This document shows positions 14,923 through 24,177 of a DNA stretch of 64,000 nt, one piece after another; the stretch's first letter is position 1, and every line of letters starts with the position of its first letter. The notes below the pieces were generated by a model that searched no databases, was not told where the DNA came from, and saw only the letters and a list, made by a program, of their open reading frames with translations. The stretch comes from DATKBT01 sp035546295 (lineage in GTDB: Bacteria > Acidobacteriota > Thermoanaerobaculia > Multivoradales > Multivoraceae). The position numbers and the translations under genes are program-made. The stretch is taken from contig DATKBT010000030.1 of NCBI GenBank assembly GCA_035546295.1, positions 124,001-188,000 of the forward strand, in the 5' to 3' direction.

Positions 14923-17245
14923 CGGTCGATGGCTCTCCTGGCTGGCTCCGGCTCTCCTGGCTCTGCGGGCTCGCCGTGACGTCCGGCGGGGCTGCCCCGG
15001 GGGGATGGGGGGAAGAAGAGGTCCCGCCGGCCGAGCCCGGCGTCTCACCGTCGTCTTCGTCCCCACCCTCGCGACCGTCCGTTCCCGAAGCGGAGTTTGG
15101 CACATGCGTCCCGCGCCTCCTCGGACCGGCCAGGCGGAGGGTGACGACGGTCAGAGCGATCACGGCCACGGCGAGCGCGGCGCCCAGGATCGTGCGCTCG
15201 AGGCCGCTGCCGCTACGCATGCGCGCGGCCAGGCTGAACTCGTCGTTCGGCTGGAGCGGACCGCGCGCGACCTCGGTCGAGTCGATCGCCTGCACCAGCG
15301 AGCGGACCGACTCGAGCTCGTAGCGGGGCGGCTCGAGGTCCGGCTCGCCCAGCAGTGCGACGTACTCGCCGCCCGGCGCCGGGAACAGCACCTCGGGCGT
15401 CGGGATCTCGAGCTTCGCGCCGCCCACCGCCAGCGGCCGGTCGCTGCCGTCGACGATGCGCACGGTCAGCGACGCGATCCGCGGGACCGCCAGCGGGATC
15501 TCGACGACGCGCGGACCGTCGATGGCTCCGCGCTCGCGCCGCAACAAGCCGCGCGCGAGGGTCTCGGGCTCGCTCGCGCCGTCGCGCAGACCCTCCACCG
15601 CGTAGGCGCGCTCGAAGAACGGATCGTCGATCTCGAGCAGGACCGCGGCCACGCTGAGCGGAACCGACGGCAGCTCGAGCCGGAGCAGTGTCTCGCCGTC
15701 GGGATGGCTGGAGCGAACCCCGGCGCGCACGCGCTCTCGGCCGGAGTCGCGCACCAGCAGGTAGGGGCGCTGGCGGGCCTGCGGGTCGACGACGCGCAGG
15801 TCGCCGAAGTCGGCGCGCAGCACCGCCTGGTCGGCGGCGCTCAGGGTCAGCCGATAGAGCCCCTGCTCGGCCGGTGGAGCCCTCAGGGTGCGGGCGTGGG
15901 AGAAGGTGCGGGGGTCGATCTCGCGTCCGGGAGCCATCGCGAAGTCGAGCGGCGAGACGGGATCGAACCGCGGGTTGGGCTCCGCATCGCCGAGCGAGGC
16001 GTCGATCAGTGCCTCCTCCTCGAGCAGCGGCCGGGCCAGCTCGGCCCGCTCGCCGATCGCGGGCAGCGTCGGGGCCAGCGAGGCGACGTCGTAGCGCGGC
16101 TCGCGCACCCGGGCGCCGCCCCAGACCAGCCGGTTCGGCCGCGCGTCGCCCGCGAACAGGAGCGCTGGACGCGCCAGTCGCAGCGCCACGCCGAGGTCCC
16201 CGAGAGGGGGGCTGTCCCGATCGAGCACGCGGATCTCGAGCCGCCCGCCGGACGGCTGCGAGGTCGCCGGCCAGGGCAGGACGAGCTGCTCTTGCCGCGG
16301 TCCGACGCGCCGGATCTCCCCTTCGAGCAGCAGCCGACGCGCGACCTCGGGCCCCCCGTCGAGCACCGAGACCGGGCGGCGAAAGAGCGGAGTGGTGGTC
16401 TCGAAGACGACCGCCAGAGGCGTCACACCGCGCGGACGCTCGAGGACCAGCACCGTCTCGTCCGCCTCTTGCGACCGTGAGACCAGGTCGAGCGGGAGGT
16501 CGACGGTCCTCGGCTCGGGTCGATCGGAAAGCTCGATCTCGCGCTCCCAGACGAACGTCGGCTCGAGCCAGCCGCCGTCCTCGCCCTCGAGCTCCACGCG
16601 TAGCGCCTCCGTGCCGGCCGGCAGCTCGAAGCGCACCCGCTCGCGCAGCGGATCGGGTAGCCGGAACAGGGACTCGTCGTCGAGCAGCTCGCGCGGCGAC
16701 CCGCCGGCGGTCGCGGCGCGCAGCCGCTTGACGAAGCGCGGGCGGCCGGTGACCACGCGCAGGAACAGGCGCGCCCCCTCAGCCGACCGGGCTCCGGAGG
16801 ACCAGCCGTTCGGAGGCTCCGACAGCTCGTAGCTCTCGGTCCACAGCGTCAGATCCTCCTCGATCTGGCTCCGGGTCTGGCTGGCGGAGCGGATCGCGGC
16901 GGGCGCGGTGGCGAGCTCGCCGACGCGTCGGCGCAGGCCCGCCGCGCGGTCGACGGCGAAGGGGACCTCGCGACCCGCCGCATCCAGCAGGCGCAGGTCG
17001 GAGAGGTCGGAGCGGGTCCGGGTGAGCACCGACGCCGGGAGGAAGAGGCGCGCGAGCCGGCCGGGCGACGAGCCGGCGCCCTCCTCCACCATCACCGGCG
17101 CTCGCCAGGAGAACAGCGTGTCGATCGCCGGGCTCGGCGGAGGCTGACGCGCGTTCGCGGCGATCAGTCCCATCGCCAGCGCGAGCGCCGCCACACCGCT
17201 CCGGATCGTCCAGCGTGCGCCCCGCCGGACGCGCGTCGGGCTCAC
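14885..17245 (-). CDS. DUF3999 family membrane-anchored protein
   Basis: A 786-aa protein with an N-terminal signal or anchor (WTIRSGVAALALAMGLIAANA), a long beta-rich extracytoplasmic region with repeated jelly-roll-like elements (e.g. VRVELEGEDGGWLEP, LRLELPSVPLSVAAVLLEI), one C-terminal TM helix (LGAALAVAVIALTVVTL) and a disordered acidic, Pro/Ser-rich tail. This is the DUF3999 layout, and such genes commonly follow DUF2339 genes. GTG 17245 overlaps the stop of the DUF2339 gene (GTGA), confirming coupling. Function is unknown; an envelope complex with the polytopic partner is likely. Confidence 0.85.
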   Translation of the reverse strand: MSPTRVRRGARWTIRSGVAALALAMGLIAANARQPPPSPAIDTLFSWRAPVMVEEGAGSSPGRLARLFLPASVLTRTRSDLSDLRLLDAAGREVPFAVDRAAGLRRRVGELATAPAAIRSASQTRSQIEEDLTLWTESYELSEPPNGWSSGARSAEGARLFLRVVTGRPRFVKRLRAATAGGSPRELLDDESLFRLPDPLRERVRFELPAGTEALRVELEGEDGGWLEPTFVWEREIELSDRPEPRTVDLPLDLVSRSQEADETVLVLERPRGVTPLAVVFETTTPLFRRPVSVLDGGPEVARRLLLEGEIRRVGPRQEQLVLPWPATSQPSGGRLEIRVLDRDSPPLGDLGVALRLARPALLFAGDARPNRLVWGGARVREPRYDVASLAPTLPAIGERAELARPLLEEEALIDASLGDAEPNPRFDPVSPLDFAMAPGREIDPRTFSHARTLRAPPAEQGLYRLTLSAADQAVLRADFGDLRVVDPQARQRPYLLVRDSGRERVRAGVRSSHPDGETLLRLELPSVPLSVAAVLLEIDDPFFERAYAVEGLRDGASEPETLARGLLRRERGAIDGPRVVEIPLAVPRIASLTVRIVDGSDRPLAVGGAKLEIPTPEVLFPAPGGEYVALLGEPDLEPPRYELESVRSLVQAIDSTEVARGPLQPNDEFSLAARMRSGSGLERTILGAALAVAVIALTVVTLRLAGPRRRGTHVPNSASGTDGREGGDEDDGETPGSAGGTSSSPHPPGAAPPDVTASPQSQESRSQPGEPSTGDDDGRAQHREP

Positions 17246-20200
17246 GTCACCGGCTCGACGCGCGCCCGGCGATCGCGTCCGAACACGAAGCGCTGATAGA
17301 GGATCGACACCAGCAGGAGCGTGATCGCGAGGCCGGCGAGCGAGGCGACGCGGTACAGGTCGGCGAGCTCGCCCAGGTCGTAGAGGAACGTCTTGCCGAT
17401 CGCGAGGACCAGGAAGACCAGGCTGATCCAGCGCAGGGCGCTCGAGCGCCTCGCCACCCCGAGGCCCAGCAGCAGGAAAGCGTAGAGCGCCCAGCTGAGG
17501 CTCAGGGTCAGGTCGCGCGCCGCGAGCCGCTCGGTGGGAAGGGCCAGGCCGGTGCCGGGGGCGAAGGCGTCGAACACGGTGAGGTTGAGCCACACGAAAC
17601 CGAGCACCACCGCGAGCAGCGAGTAGAGCCCGGCGAGCACCGGTTTGCCTCGCGCGTACAGGCCACGCTCGGCGGGGCGCGCGCGCTCGACCTCGATTGA
17701 GGCGAGCTGACGGGCAGAGAGCAGGAGCGCCGCGATCGGCACGCCGTAGGTGTAGAGCAGCCAGTTGACGATCGGCAGGCCGCCGGCCGAGAACGCCGGG
17801 TAGTCGCTGAGCAGCGCCGGGTTGAAGGCGAGACGGACGAACACTGCCGCGTGGAGCGCAAGCGCGAAGAGCTTGAGCCCGGCGTGGTCGAGCCGCCGCC
17901 AGAGCGCGGTGACCGCCAGCGCCTCGAGCGCCCACGCCACCGTCACCCACTCCTTCTCGAGCTGAAGCGGCACCGCGATCGCCGCCCAACCCAGCGCGGC
18001 CGCGCCCAGCCAGGCGAGCGCACTCTTGCGCTGCGGGTCCTCGAGCGAGACGGCGGCGCGGGCCGCGCCGGCCAGCGCGATCAGCCCGAGCAGGACCGGC
18101 AGCGCGCCGAGCACGCGCGCCTCGCCGTAGACCTCGCCCGGCAGCACGTTGAGCCACAGCTCGTAGAGCGACGGGAACCAGAGCCCGCCCGCGACCGCCA
18201 TGGTGAGGCGTGCCGGCAGGCTGGCGAGCGGCGGGCGCGAGAACAGCGGCAGCAGGGTCACGGCCGCCACCGTCGCGAGCTGGAGGAGGAGCGCGTGCAG
18301 CGCCGCCCCCTCGCGCTCCAGGTGCCAGCCCGACTGCAGCCCGGCCAGCAGCAGCACGACCAGGGCGTAGTACGGCGCCGAGCGCGCGCGGAGCGCCGGC
18401 AGCGCGGCGAGCGCACCGAACAGCAGAAGCACGGTGTGATGGAGGCCCGCGCCCTCCTGGTAGAGCGCGATGCAGAATGCCAGCGAGGCCAGGACCAGGG
18501 AGGAGGCGAGTGCCGCGCCGACCTCGGCGCCCACCCAGGCCCGATGCGTGCGGGCGTCGTGGTCGTCGACCCGACTCAGCCGGCCGATCGCCCAGACCTG
18601 GAGACCGATCAGCGCGATCGCCGCGATCGCCAACAGGAGGAGCGGCTCCGGGAGCTCGAGGCGCCTCTCGTTGCCCAGCAGCACCGCCAGGGCGAAGGCG
18701 ACGCCGGCGCCGAAGCCGGCCAGCCCCGAGGGCAGACCGCGGACGGCGAGCGCAGACTGGCGGAGCAGGAGCAGCGCCAGCAACGTCCATCCCGCCAGGT
18801 AGGGGATGAAACCGCCGGGCTCGACCGGCGGGTGGAAGATTTCGGCCATCGGGGCGAGCGCGAGGCCCACGAGCAGCGCTCCGGCGGCGAGCGTCGCCGG
18901 CAGCACCAGGGCGACCTCGTCGCGTCGTCTGTCGCGTTCGAAGAACAGGTGGTGGACGAGTGCGAGCGCGAGCGCGAAGCCGCTCGCCTGCCACGCACGC
19001 TCGAGCGGCGGATGCTCGCCGAAGGTCCAGATCGCGCCGACCGCCAGGTTGGCCCCGAGGGCAGTCAGCTCGTAGAACGGCTGGCGGTGCCGGCGACCGA
19101 GCCAGCAGGCGGCGACCGTGAGCGGGCCGAGCAGCAGGAACAGCGACCAGAGCTCGACCTCGAGGTCGGCGCGCGCGGCGAAGTAGAGCGCGAACAGGAA
19201 CGGGGAGGCGAGACCCGCGAGCTGTCGGAGCACGCCGAGCACGGGCTCCGGCGCCTCGTCCTCCTCCCGATCGCTGGCCAGCGGTGCCGTGAGCCTCCCG
19301 GCGGCGAGGTAGAGGGCGGCGAAGACGCCGAGCACCAGGAGCGCCAGCCAGACGCCTCCAGCGTCGAGGTCCTCCAGCATCCACAACGCCTGGTAGCCGA
19401 CCGTGAGGACCAGCCCGAGCAGCGACAGCCAGGGCCAGCCGAAGCGGCGGCCGACCGCGGCCACGCCGAGGTTGAGCAGGAGCAGGTAGCCGAACAGCGT
19501 GAGCGGGCCCTGCTCGGCGCTGCTCACCAGGAGCGGCGTGGCGAAGCCGCCGAGCAGACCGAGAACCGCGATCACCGCGGAGGCGTGGCGCCAGGCGAGC
19601 AGACCGCCCGCCACGGTCACCAGCCCCATCACGCCGAGCGCGATCCAGGGCGGGATGAGCTGGTAGAGGTCGTGGGCGGCCCAGGTGGCCGCGTACAGCC
19701 CGACGACGCCGGCTCCGGCGAGCCCGTTGGCCGGATTGCCGTAGCCCCGCTTGCGCAGGGACTCGGAGCCGAGCACCGCGGCCACCCCGCCGATCCAGCC
19801 GAGCGCCACGCGCAGCGGCGGCGTCAGCAGCCCGGCCTCGATCCAGTAGCGCACGAAGTAGATGCCAGCCAGCGCCAGCAGGATGCCGGCGACCAGCGCC
19901 GCGCCACGCACCCCGATCCAGCGCTCCCAGTCGATGGGGGGCGAGGGCGGCGGAGCGGACGGCGGCTCGCTGGACGGTAGCTCTGGCGCCTCGGCCCCCG
20001 GCAGATTCTGCGGGCTCTCGCGGGCCGAGTCCTCCGGCCCGGCCGTTAAGTGCTCGGGGATCGAGCCGGTCGTCGCGGCAGCATCGAACGGCGGCGGTGG
20101 GGCGCTCGCCGGCGGAGCGGAGTCCGGCGGTGGGGAGCTCGCCCGAACCGGGGCCCCCGCAGGCGGCTCGACCGTCTCCTTCCGGGACACGGAGGGCGAG

Positions 20201-20391
20201 CCCGGCTCGAGAGCTTCCAGGCGGCTGCGCAGCGACCATAGCTCACCGGCGAGCGAGGTCACCTCGTGCTCGAGCTGGGCGAGACGCCGGAGCTCCTGCC
20301 GACGGCGGTCGAGCCAGCGGCTGAAGCCATAGACCCCCCCGGCTCCGGCGACGATCAGCCCGACCATGGCAGTGATGACACAACCCGTCAC
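17242..20391 (-). CDS. DUF2339 family polytopic membrane protein
   Basis: A 1049-aa protein: one N-terminal TM helix, a coiled coil (RRRQELRRLAQLEHEVTSLAGEL), a ~90-residue Pro/Ala/Ser-rich linker, then about 25 or more closely spaced hydrophobic helices starting at RGAALVAGILLALAGIYFV. The patterns YWIEAGLLTPPLRVALG and the end GKTFLYDLGELADLYRVASL are hallmarks of DUF2339. GTG 20391 has GGAGAG ahead; ATG 20367 is an alternative eight codons later. It is coupled to DUF3999 by GTGA. The role is unknown; the size suggests a transport or envelope-polymer machine. Confidence 0.88.
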   Translation of the reverse strand: MTGCVITAMVGLIVAGAGGVYGFSRWLDRRRQELRRLAQLEHEVTSLAGELWSLRSRLEALEPGSPSVSRKETVEPPAGAPVRASSPPPDSAPPASAPPPPFDAAATTGSIPEHLTAGPEDSARESPQNLPGAEAPELPSSEPPSAPPPSPPIDWERWIGVRGAALVAGILLALAGIYFVRYWIEAGLLTPPLRVALGWIGGVAAVLGSESLRKRGYGNPANGLAGAGVVGLYAATWAAHDLYQLIPPWIALGVMGLVTVAGGLLAWRHASAVIAVLGLLGGFATPLLVSSAEQGPLTLFGYLLLLNLGVAAVGRRFGWPWLSLLGLVLTVGYQALWMLEDLDAGGVWLALLVLGVFAALYLAAGRLTAPLASDREEDEAPEPVLGVLRQLAGLASPFLFALYFAARADLEVELWSLFLLLGPLTVAACWLGRRHRQPFYELTALGANLAVGAIWTFGEHPPLERAWQASGFALALALVHHLFFERDRRRDEVALVLPATLAAGALLVGLALAPMAEIFHPPVEPGGFIPYLAGWTLLALLLLRQSALAVRGLPSGLAGFGAGVAFALAVLLGNERRLELPEPLLLLAIAAIALIGLQVWAIGRLSRVDDHDARTHRAWVGAEVGAALASSLVLASLAFCIALYQEGAGLHHTVLLLFGALAALPALRARSAPYYALVVLLLAGLQSGWHLEREGAALHALLLQLATVAAVTLLPLFSRPPLASLPARLTMAVAGGLWFPSLYELWLNVLPGEVYGEARVLGALPVLLGLIALAGAARAAVSLEDPQRKSALAWLGAAALGWAAIAVPLQLEKEWVTVAWALEALAVTALWRRLDHAGLKLFALALHAAVFVRLAFNPALLSDYPAFSAGGLPIVNWLLYTYGVPIAALLLSARQLASIEVERARPAERGLYARGKPVLAGLYSLLAVVLGFVWLNLTVFDAFAPGTGLALPTERLAARDLTLSLSWALYAFLLLGLGVARRSSALRWISLVFLVLAIGKTFLYDLGELADLYRVASLAGLAITLLLVSILYQRFVFGRDRRARVEPVT

Positions 20392-20601
20392 GAGTGCTCT
20401 CCAAAGGACCCACTGGCGCCCGGCGGAGTGTCGGGCTCCGGCGGCTTGAGACCGGCGCGTGCGGGAAGGTTACCCCCCGGCGGCGGTCCGGCGCACCACC
20501 CCCCGCAGCCGTCGGGTCGGACGCGTCGTCCAGCCGCTGGCGGGAGAGACGGGAGCACGCGAGCATCGCCCGTGGGCACACCAATGGGGGAGACCCCCGC
20601 T

Positions 20602-21597
20602 ATGCTTAGTGGAATGAAGGTGATCGTCCAGATCCCGTGCTTCAACGAGGAGTCGACGCTGCCGGCCACCCTGGCCGACCTCCCGCGCTCGCTGCCCGGG
20701 ATCGATCGGGTCGAGTGGATGGTGGTCGACGACGGCTCGAGCGATCGCACCGCCGAGGTGGCGCGCGAGCTCGGCGTGGACCACGTCGTTCGGCTGCCCT
20801 ACAACCAGGGCCTCGCCCAGGCCTTCATGACCGGCCTGGTGGCGGCGGTCGAGCGAGGAGCCGACGTCATCGTCAACACCGACGCCGACAACCAGTACCG
20901 CGGCGCCGACATCGCGAGGCTGGTGGCGCCGGTGGTGGCGGGAGCCGCCGACATCGTGGTCGGTGCGCGACCGATCTCGACCATCGCGCACTTCTCGCCG
21001 CTCAAGCGCCTGCTCCAGCGGATGGGCTCACGAATCGTCCGCGGCCTCTCCGGGACCACGATTCGCGACGCGCCGAGCGGGTTTCGCGCCTTCTCCGCGA
21101 ACGCCGCGCTGAGGCTCAACGTCTTCTCCGCCTACACCTACACCCTCGAGACGATCATCCAGGCCGGCCACACCGGGCTGCGCGTCATCGACGTTCCGAT
21201 CGAGGTCAATCCGCCGACCCGGGAGTCGCGGCTGATCCGCTCGATTCCCTCCTACCTGAGGAAGTCGATCGTCGCGTTGCTCGGGGCGTACACGATCTAC
21301 CGGCCGACGCGTCTGTTCGGCGGGCTGGCGGTGCTCTTCCTGCTTCCCGCTGGGGTGCTCGCGGCGCGCTACCTGGTCTACCTCGGGATGGGTGAAGGCG
21401 CCGGGCACGTCCAGTCGGTGATCGCCTCCGGGGTGCTGGCGATCGCGGGCTTGTTCATGATCGCCATCGGCGTGCTCGCCCATCTGCTGGCGATCAACCG
21501 CCGGCTGCTCGAGGAGCTCCGCTACCTGGAACGGGTCAGGGTCCTCGGTCAGCGAGACGCCGCGCAGCGCCAGATCGCACGATCGGCCAGCGGGTGA
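20602..21597 (+). CDS. GT2 glycosyltransferase, dolichyl-phosphate-mannose-synthase-like
   Basis: A family 2 glycosyltransferase of ~331 aa. IPCFNEESTLPATLADL starts the GT-A fold, MVVDDGSSDRTAEVA is the nucleotide-binding Asp region, and NTDADNQY is the DXD metal site. Two C-terminal TM helices follow (LAVLFLLPAGVLAARYLVYLG and VLAIAGLFMIAIGVLAHLLA). This is typical of polyprenyl-phosphate glycosyltransferases that load a sugar onto a lipid carrier. ATG 20602 has a GGGGGAG stretch ahead; ATG 20614 and 20584 are alternatives. It is the first gene of a tightly coupled surface-glycan operon (GTGA overlap with the next gene). Confidence 0.9.
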   Translation: MLSGMKVIVQIPCFNEESTLPATLADLPRSLPGIDRVEWMVVDDGSSDRTAEVARELGVDHVVRLPYNQGLAQAFMTGLVAAVERGADVIVNTDADNQYRGADIARLVAPVVAGAADIVVGARPISTIAHFSPLKRLLQRMGSRIVRGLSGTTIRDAPSGFRAFSANAALRLNVFSAYTYTLETIIQAGHTGLRVIDVPIEVNPPTRESRLIRSIPSYLRKSIVALLGAYTIYRPTRLFGGLAVLFLLPAGVLAARYLVYLGMGEGAGHVQSVIASGVLAIAGLFMIAIGVLAHLLAINRRLLEELRYLERVRVLGQRDAAQRQIARSASG

Positions 21598-22664
21598 GCG
21601 GATCGTCCACCGTGCTCACACCGGATCCTCGTTCGAGCCGGCTCGCCGCGCGCGAGAGCGTCGTCGCGCGCGGGGGCGTGCTCCGCGGCCCGGTGGGAGC
21701 GGTGATTCGCGGTCTCGGTCTGCTGGTGGCCGTCGCCTGCCTGGTCTGGGTGGCGCTGCCGCTGCGCGGGCGGCTCGGAGAGATCGGCGAGCTGGTCGAC
21801 CTCGCCGGCCTCTGGCAGTGGCTGGCGCTCGCGGCGCTGGCGCATGCGGTGCTCAACACGCTGGTGTCGGCCGGTTGGTGGTGGCTCGCGGGCATCTACG
21901 GCCAGCGGCCCTCCTTCGCGACCGGCTACACGGTCTATGCCCTGTCGCGGCTGATGAAGTACCTGCCCGGGAACTTCCTGCACTACTTCGGGCGGCAGGT
22001 GTTCGGCGTCCGCGCCGGGCTCAGCCACGAGGCGCTGGTGGCGAGCGCTGTCATCGAGATGAGCGCGCTGATCGCCGCCGCTGCGGGCGCGACGCTCCTC
22101 GCGCTCGGGCTTCGCGGCGGCGATCTGGTGGCGGGCGGTGTCGTCGCGTTCGCGGGCGCCGTGCTGGTGCTGCTCGGTTGGCCGGCGTTCGATCGGGTCG
22201 CGCGCCGCGCTCCCGTTCTCGCTCGACGAATGGCGGGGCACCCTCCGGTCGCGGTCGCCGATCTGCCGCGTCTCTATCTCCCGGCCCTCGGCTTCTACCT
22301 GGCGTTCTTCCTGGGAGCCGGCGCCGTCCTGCTCGGACTTGCTCACGCCGTCGCGCGGCAGCCGATCACCGACGGCTGGTCGATCGTCGGTCTCTACCCG
22401 GCGGCTTGGATCGCGGGCACGGTGGCACTCGGTGCGCCCGCCGGCCTCGGCGTGCGCGAGGCAATTCTCGGCCTGGGACTGGCGCCGCAAGTCGGCCCGG
22501 TGACCGCCTCGGTGCTCGCGCTGTCGCTGCGCGTGGTGACGCTGCTCGCCGACCTGCTGACCGCCGGAGTCGGGCTCTGGATCCGTTCACGCCAGGCGTC
22601 GCCTGCCGCGGGCGTGGCTGAAAGCGGCGCCGCCGAGCCGGTGACGGAGAGGGGCGCGCCGTGA
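21594..22664 (+). CDS. Lysylphosphatidylglycerol-synthase-TM / flippase-like membrane protein
   Basis: A 356-aa protein with about eight TM helices. The signature SRLMKYLPGNFLHYFGRQV matches the conserved KYxPG loop of the LPG-synthase TM region (AglD/UPF0104 flippase-like family), and GAPAGLGVREAILGLGLAPQ the second conserved element (PGGLGvRE). Family members without the catalytic aminoacyl domain are found in glycan and glycolipid loci and are thought to move or retain lipid-linked intermediates. The start GTG 21594 overlaps the upstream stop and the stop overlaps the next GTG (22661), so it is the central gene of a coupled operon. Confidence 0.88.
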   Translation: MSGSSTVLTPDPRSSRLAARESVVARGGVLRGPVGAVIRGLGLLVAVACLVWVALPLRGRLGEIGELVDLAGLWQWLALAALAHAVLNTLVSAGWWWLAGIYGQRPSFATGYTVYALSRLMKYLPGNFLHYFGRQVFGVRAGLSHEALVASAVIEMSALIAAAAGATLLALGLRGGDLVAGGVVAFAGAVLVLLGWPAFDRVARRAPVLARRMAGHPPVAVADLPRLYLPALGFYLAFFLGAGAVLLGLAHAVARQPITDGWSIVGLYPAAWIAGTVALGAPAGLGVREAILGLGLAPQVGPVTASVLALSLRVVTLLADLLTAGVGLWIRSRQASPAAGVAESGAAEPVTERGAP

Positions 22665-23812
22665 GCCCCGACGCCGCGCTGTCGCCGACGAGGGAGAGCA
22701 GGCCGGTCGCGGAGGAACCGCTGGTGAAGCTGTCGAGGCTCCAGGCGGATGCGCATTCGGAGTACATGGCCGGTCCGATCTGCTCGGCGGTGACGGGTCA
22801 CGCGACCGACGCCGAGACGCGCTCCAGCGCTGCGTCCGGCGGCGTGGTCTCGGCGCTCCTGATCCACCTGCTCGAGAGCGGCGAGGTGACCGGCTGCGTG
22901 ACGAGCCGGATCGTGGTGCGGGACGGCGACCTCGAGGCCGAGACCTTCATCGCGACGACGCGGGAGGAGATCCTCGACACACGCACCAGCATCTACTTCG
23001 AGTTCGACCCCTTCCACCGCGAGATGCTCGAGCGAATGCGCGAGCACGACGGGCGGCTCGCCGTGGTCGGTCTACCGTGCGACCTGAGCAAGCTGCGCCG
23101 GAAGTGCGCGAGAGACCCTGAGCTGGAGCGCCGCTGCCATCTGTTGATCGGCCTCTACTGTGCTCACACATCGCAGAAGGAGCTGATCCACCGCGTGCTG
23201 GCCAAGGAGGGAGTCAAGGTCAGTGAGCTCGAGCGATTCCGCTTCCGGACCGGCCGTTGGCGGGGCAAGATGCAGCTCCACTTCCGCGACGGCCGGTATC
23301 GCGAGATCCCCTTCCCGCGCTACTCGCTCTACCAGAATCTGTTCGTGCTGTCGGCGTCCAAGTGCATGGCTTGCGTCGACCACTACGCCGAAGACGCCGA
23401 CCTCGCCACCGGCGACGTGTGGACGAGCGAGGCGAAGAAGCACGAGGTCAAGCACTCGATCTTCATCGGCCGCAACCGCAAGGGAACCGAGGCGCTCGAA
23501 GGCGCGCTCGGGGCCGGGGTGCTGGTCGGCCGACCCTCGACTCCCCGCGAGGTCTTCCTCGCCAATCGCCGGGCGGCGACCTACCACAAGGCGATCGAAG
23601 CGCGCTCCCGGGTCTGGCGGCTGTGGGGTCGCAGCCTGAAGACGCCCGAGCAGGCCTGGCCGTCTCGGTGGAACGAGCGGCTCGGCGCGCTGATCGTGAT
23701 CGGCATGGAGGAGCTCTCGAAGAGGAGCTGGGGGCTCCGGCTGATCTTCGCGATCCCCCGCCGGCTCCTGTGGTGCGTGCTCGCTTTCTTCAAGCTGCTC
23801 AGCCACTACTAG
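22661..23812 (+). CDS. FrhB/FdhB-like (F420 hydrogenase beta-subunit family) protein
   Basis: A 383-aa protein of the coenzyme F420 hydrogenase/dehydrogenase beta family. SSAASGGVVSALLIHLL is the N-terminal family motif. VGLPCDLSKLRRKC, LIGLYCAHTS and KCMACVDHYAEDADLATGDVW carry the conserved cysteines that bind Fe-S or flavin. The C-terminus has a hydrophobic helix. In polysaccharide loci such proteins sit beside pyruvyl transferases, as here, and probably perform a flavin-dependent redox step or replace F420H2 chemistry on a sugar; the exact role is inferred. Its TAG stop forms the CTAG end of the following 75-bp repeat. Confidence 0.88.
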   Translation: MSPDAALSPTRESRPVAEEPLVKLSRLQADAHSEYMAGPICSAVTGHATDAETRSSAASGGVVSALLIHLLESGEVTGCVTSRIVVRDGDLEAETFIATTREEILDTRTSIYFEFDPFHREMLERMREHDGRLAVVGLPCDLSKLRRKCARDPELERRCHLLIGLYCAHTSQKELIHRVLAKEGVKVSELERFRFRTGRWRGKMQLHFRDGRYREIPFPRYSLYQNLFVLSASKCMACVDHYAEDADLATGDVWTSEAKKHEVKHSIFIGRNRKGTEALEGALGAGVLVGRPSTPREVFLANRRAATYHKAIEARSRVWRLWGRSLKTPEQAWPSRWNERLGALIVIGMEELSKRSWGLRLIFAIPRRLLWCVLAFFKLLSHY

Positions 23813-23883
23813 CGGGCTCGTGGTGTTCACCACTCCCCAGCGAACGGCGGGGGCGAGGCGCGGTCATACCACGAGCCCGCTAG
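23809..23883. repeat. 75-bp CTAG-bounded hairpin repeat, copy 1 (inverted orientation)
   Basis: The ends are CTAGCGGGCTCGTGGT and its perfect reverse complement. The interior, read on the minus strand, matches the copies at 45951, 46160 and 60848 (GGTCATACC near one arm, CACTCCCC near the other) with a diverged centre. The first four bases carry the TAG stop of the FrhB-like gene. Confidence 0.85.
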
Positions 23884-24089
23884 CTCGTGTTCTTCTCCGC
23901 CTCCGGCCCTTCGGGCCTCAGCGGAGTGTGCTCATGGGTCCCGCGCAAGCGCGGGACCAAGGTTCCCCGCCCAAGCGCCGCGAGCGGCGCGGGCTCAGGT
24001 CGACTAGCCCGAAACCGAGGAATCCTAGTGACCAACACGGTTTGATCGAAATTCGACCATTCTGTGAACTTCCCGCTGGCCTAGTCGAC
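23884..24089. repeat. Composite repeat modules between two hairpin copies
   Basis: Read on the minus strand this contains the module CTAGGTCGACTAGGCCAGC (found again at 46021 and, diverged, at 45751), an AGTTCACAGAATGGTC stretch, CTAGTCGACC, and then a hairpin module GAGCCCGCGCCGC...GCGGCGCTTGGGCGGGG also present at 45911 and 60811. A CGCGCAAGCGCG hairpin followed by ACCAAGG is shared with 45811-45832. With 23809-23883 and 24090-24164 it fills the 365-nt gap between two glycan genes. No coding potential is seen. Confidence 0.75.
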
Positions 24090-24164
24090 CTAGCGAGCTC
24101 GTGGTGAGACGGCGCTTCGATCTCGCAGCTCGTTGGCGAGTGGTCACCCACGACGGGCTCCTAG
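24090..24164. repeat. 75-bp CTAG-bounded hairpin repeat, copy 2 (diverged)
   Basis: Starts CTAGCGAGCTCGTGGTGA and ends CGACGGGCTCCTAG. The interior GATCTCGCAGCTCGTTGGCGAGTGG matches the 46-kb copies with substitutions. The arms are less perfectly paired than in the other copies. The right end resembles the end of the 12.9-kb element (GGGCTCCTAG), which ties the two families together. Confidence 0.75.
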
Positions 24165-24177
24165 ACTTGGACGACCC

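Noticed and set aside
17851..19980. A 700-codon plus-strand frame opposite DUF2339
   Set aside because: Gln/Arg/Glu-rich antisense of the hydrophobic helices; no start signal or domain.
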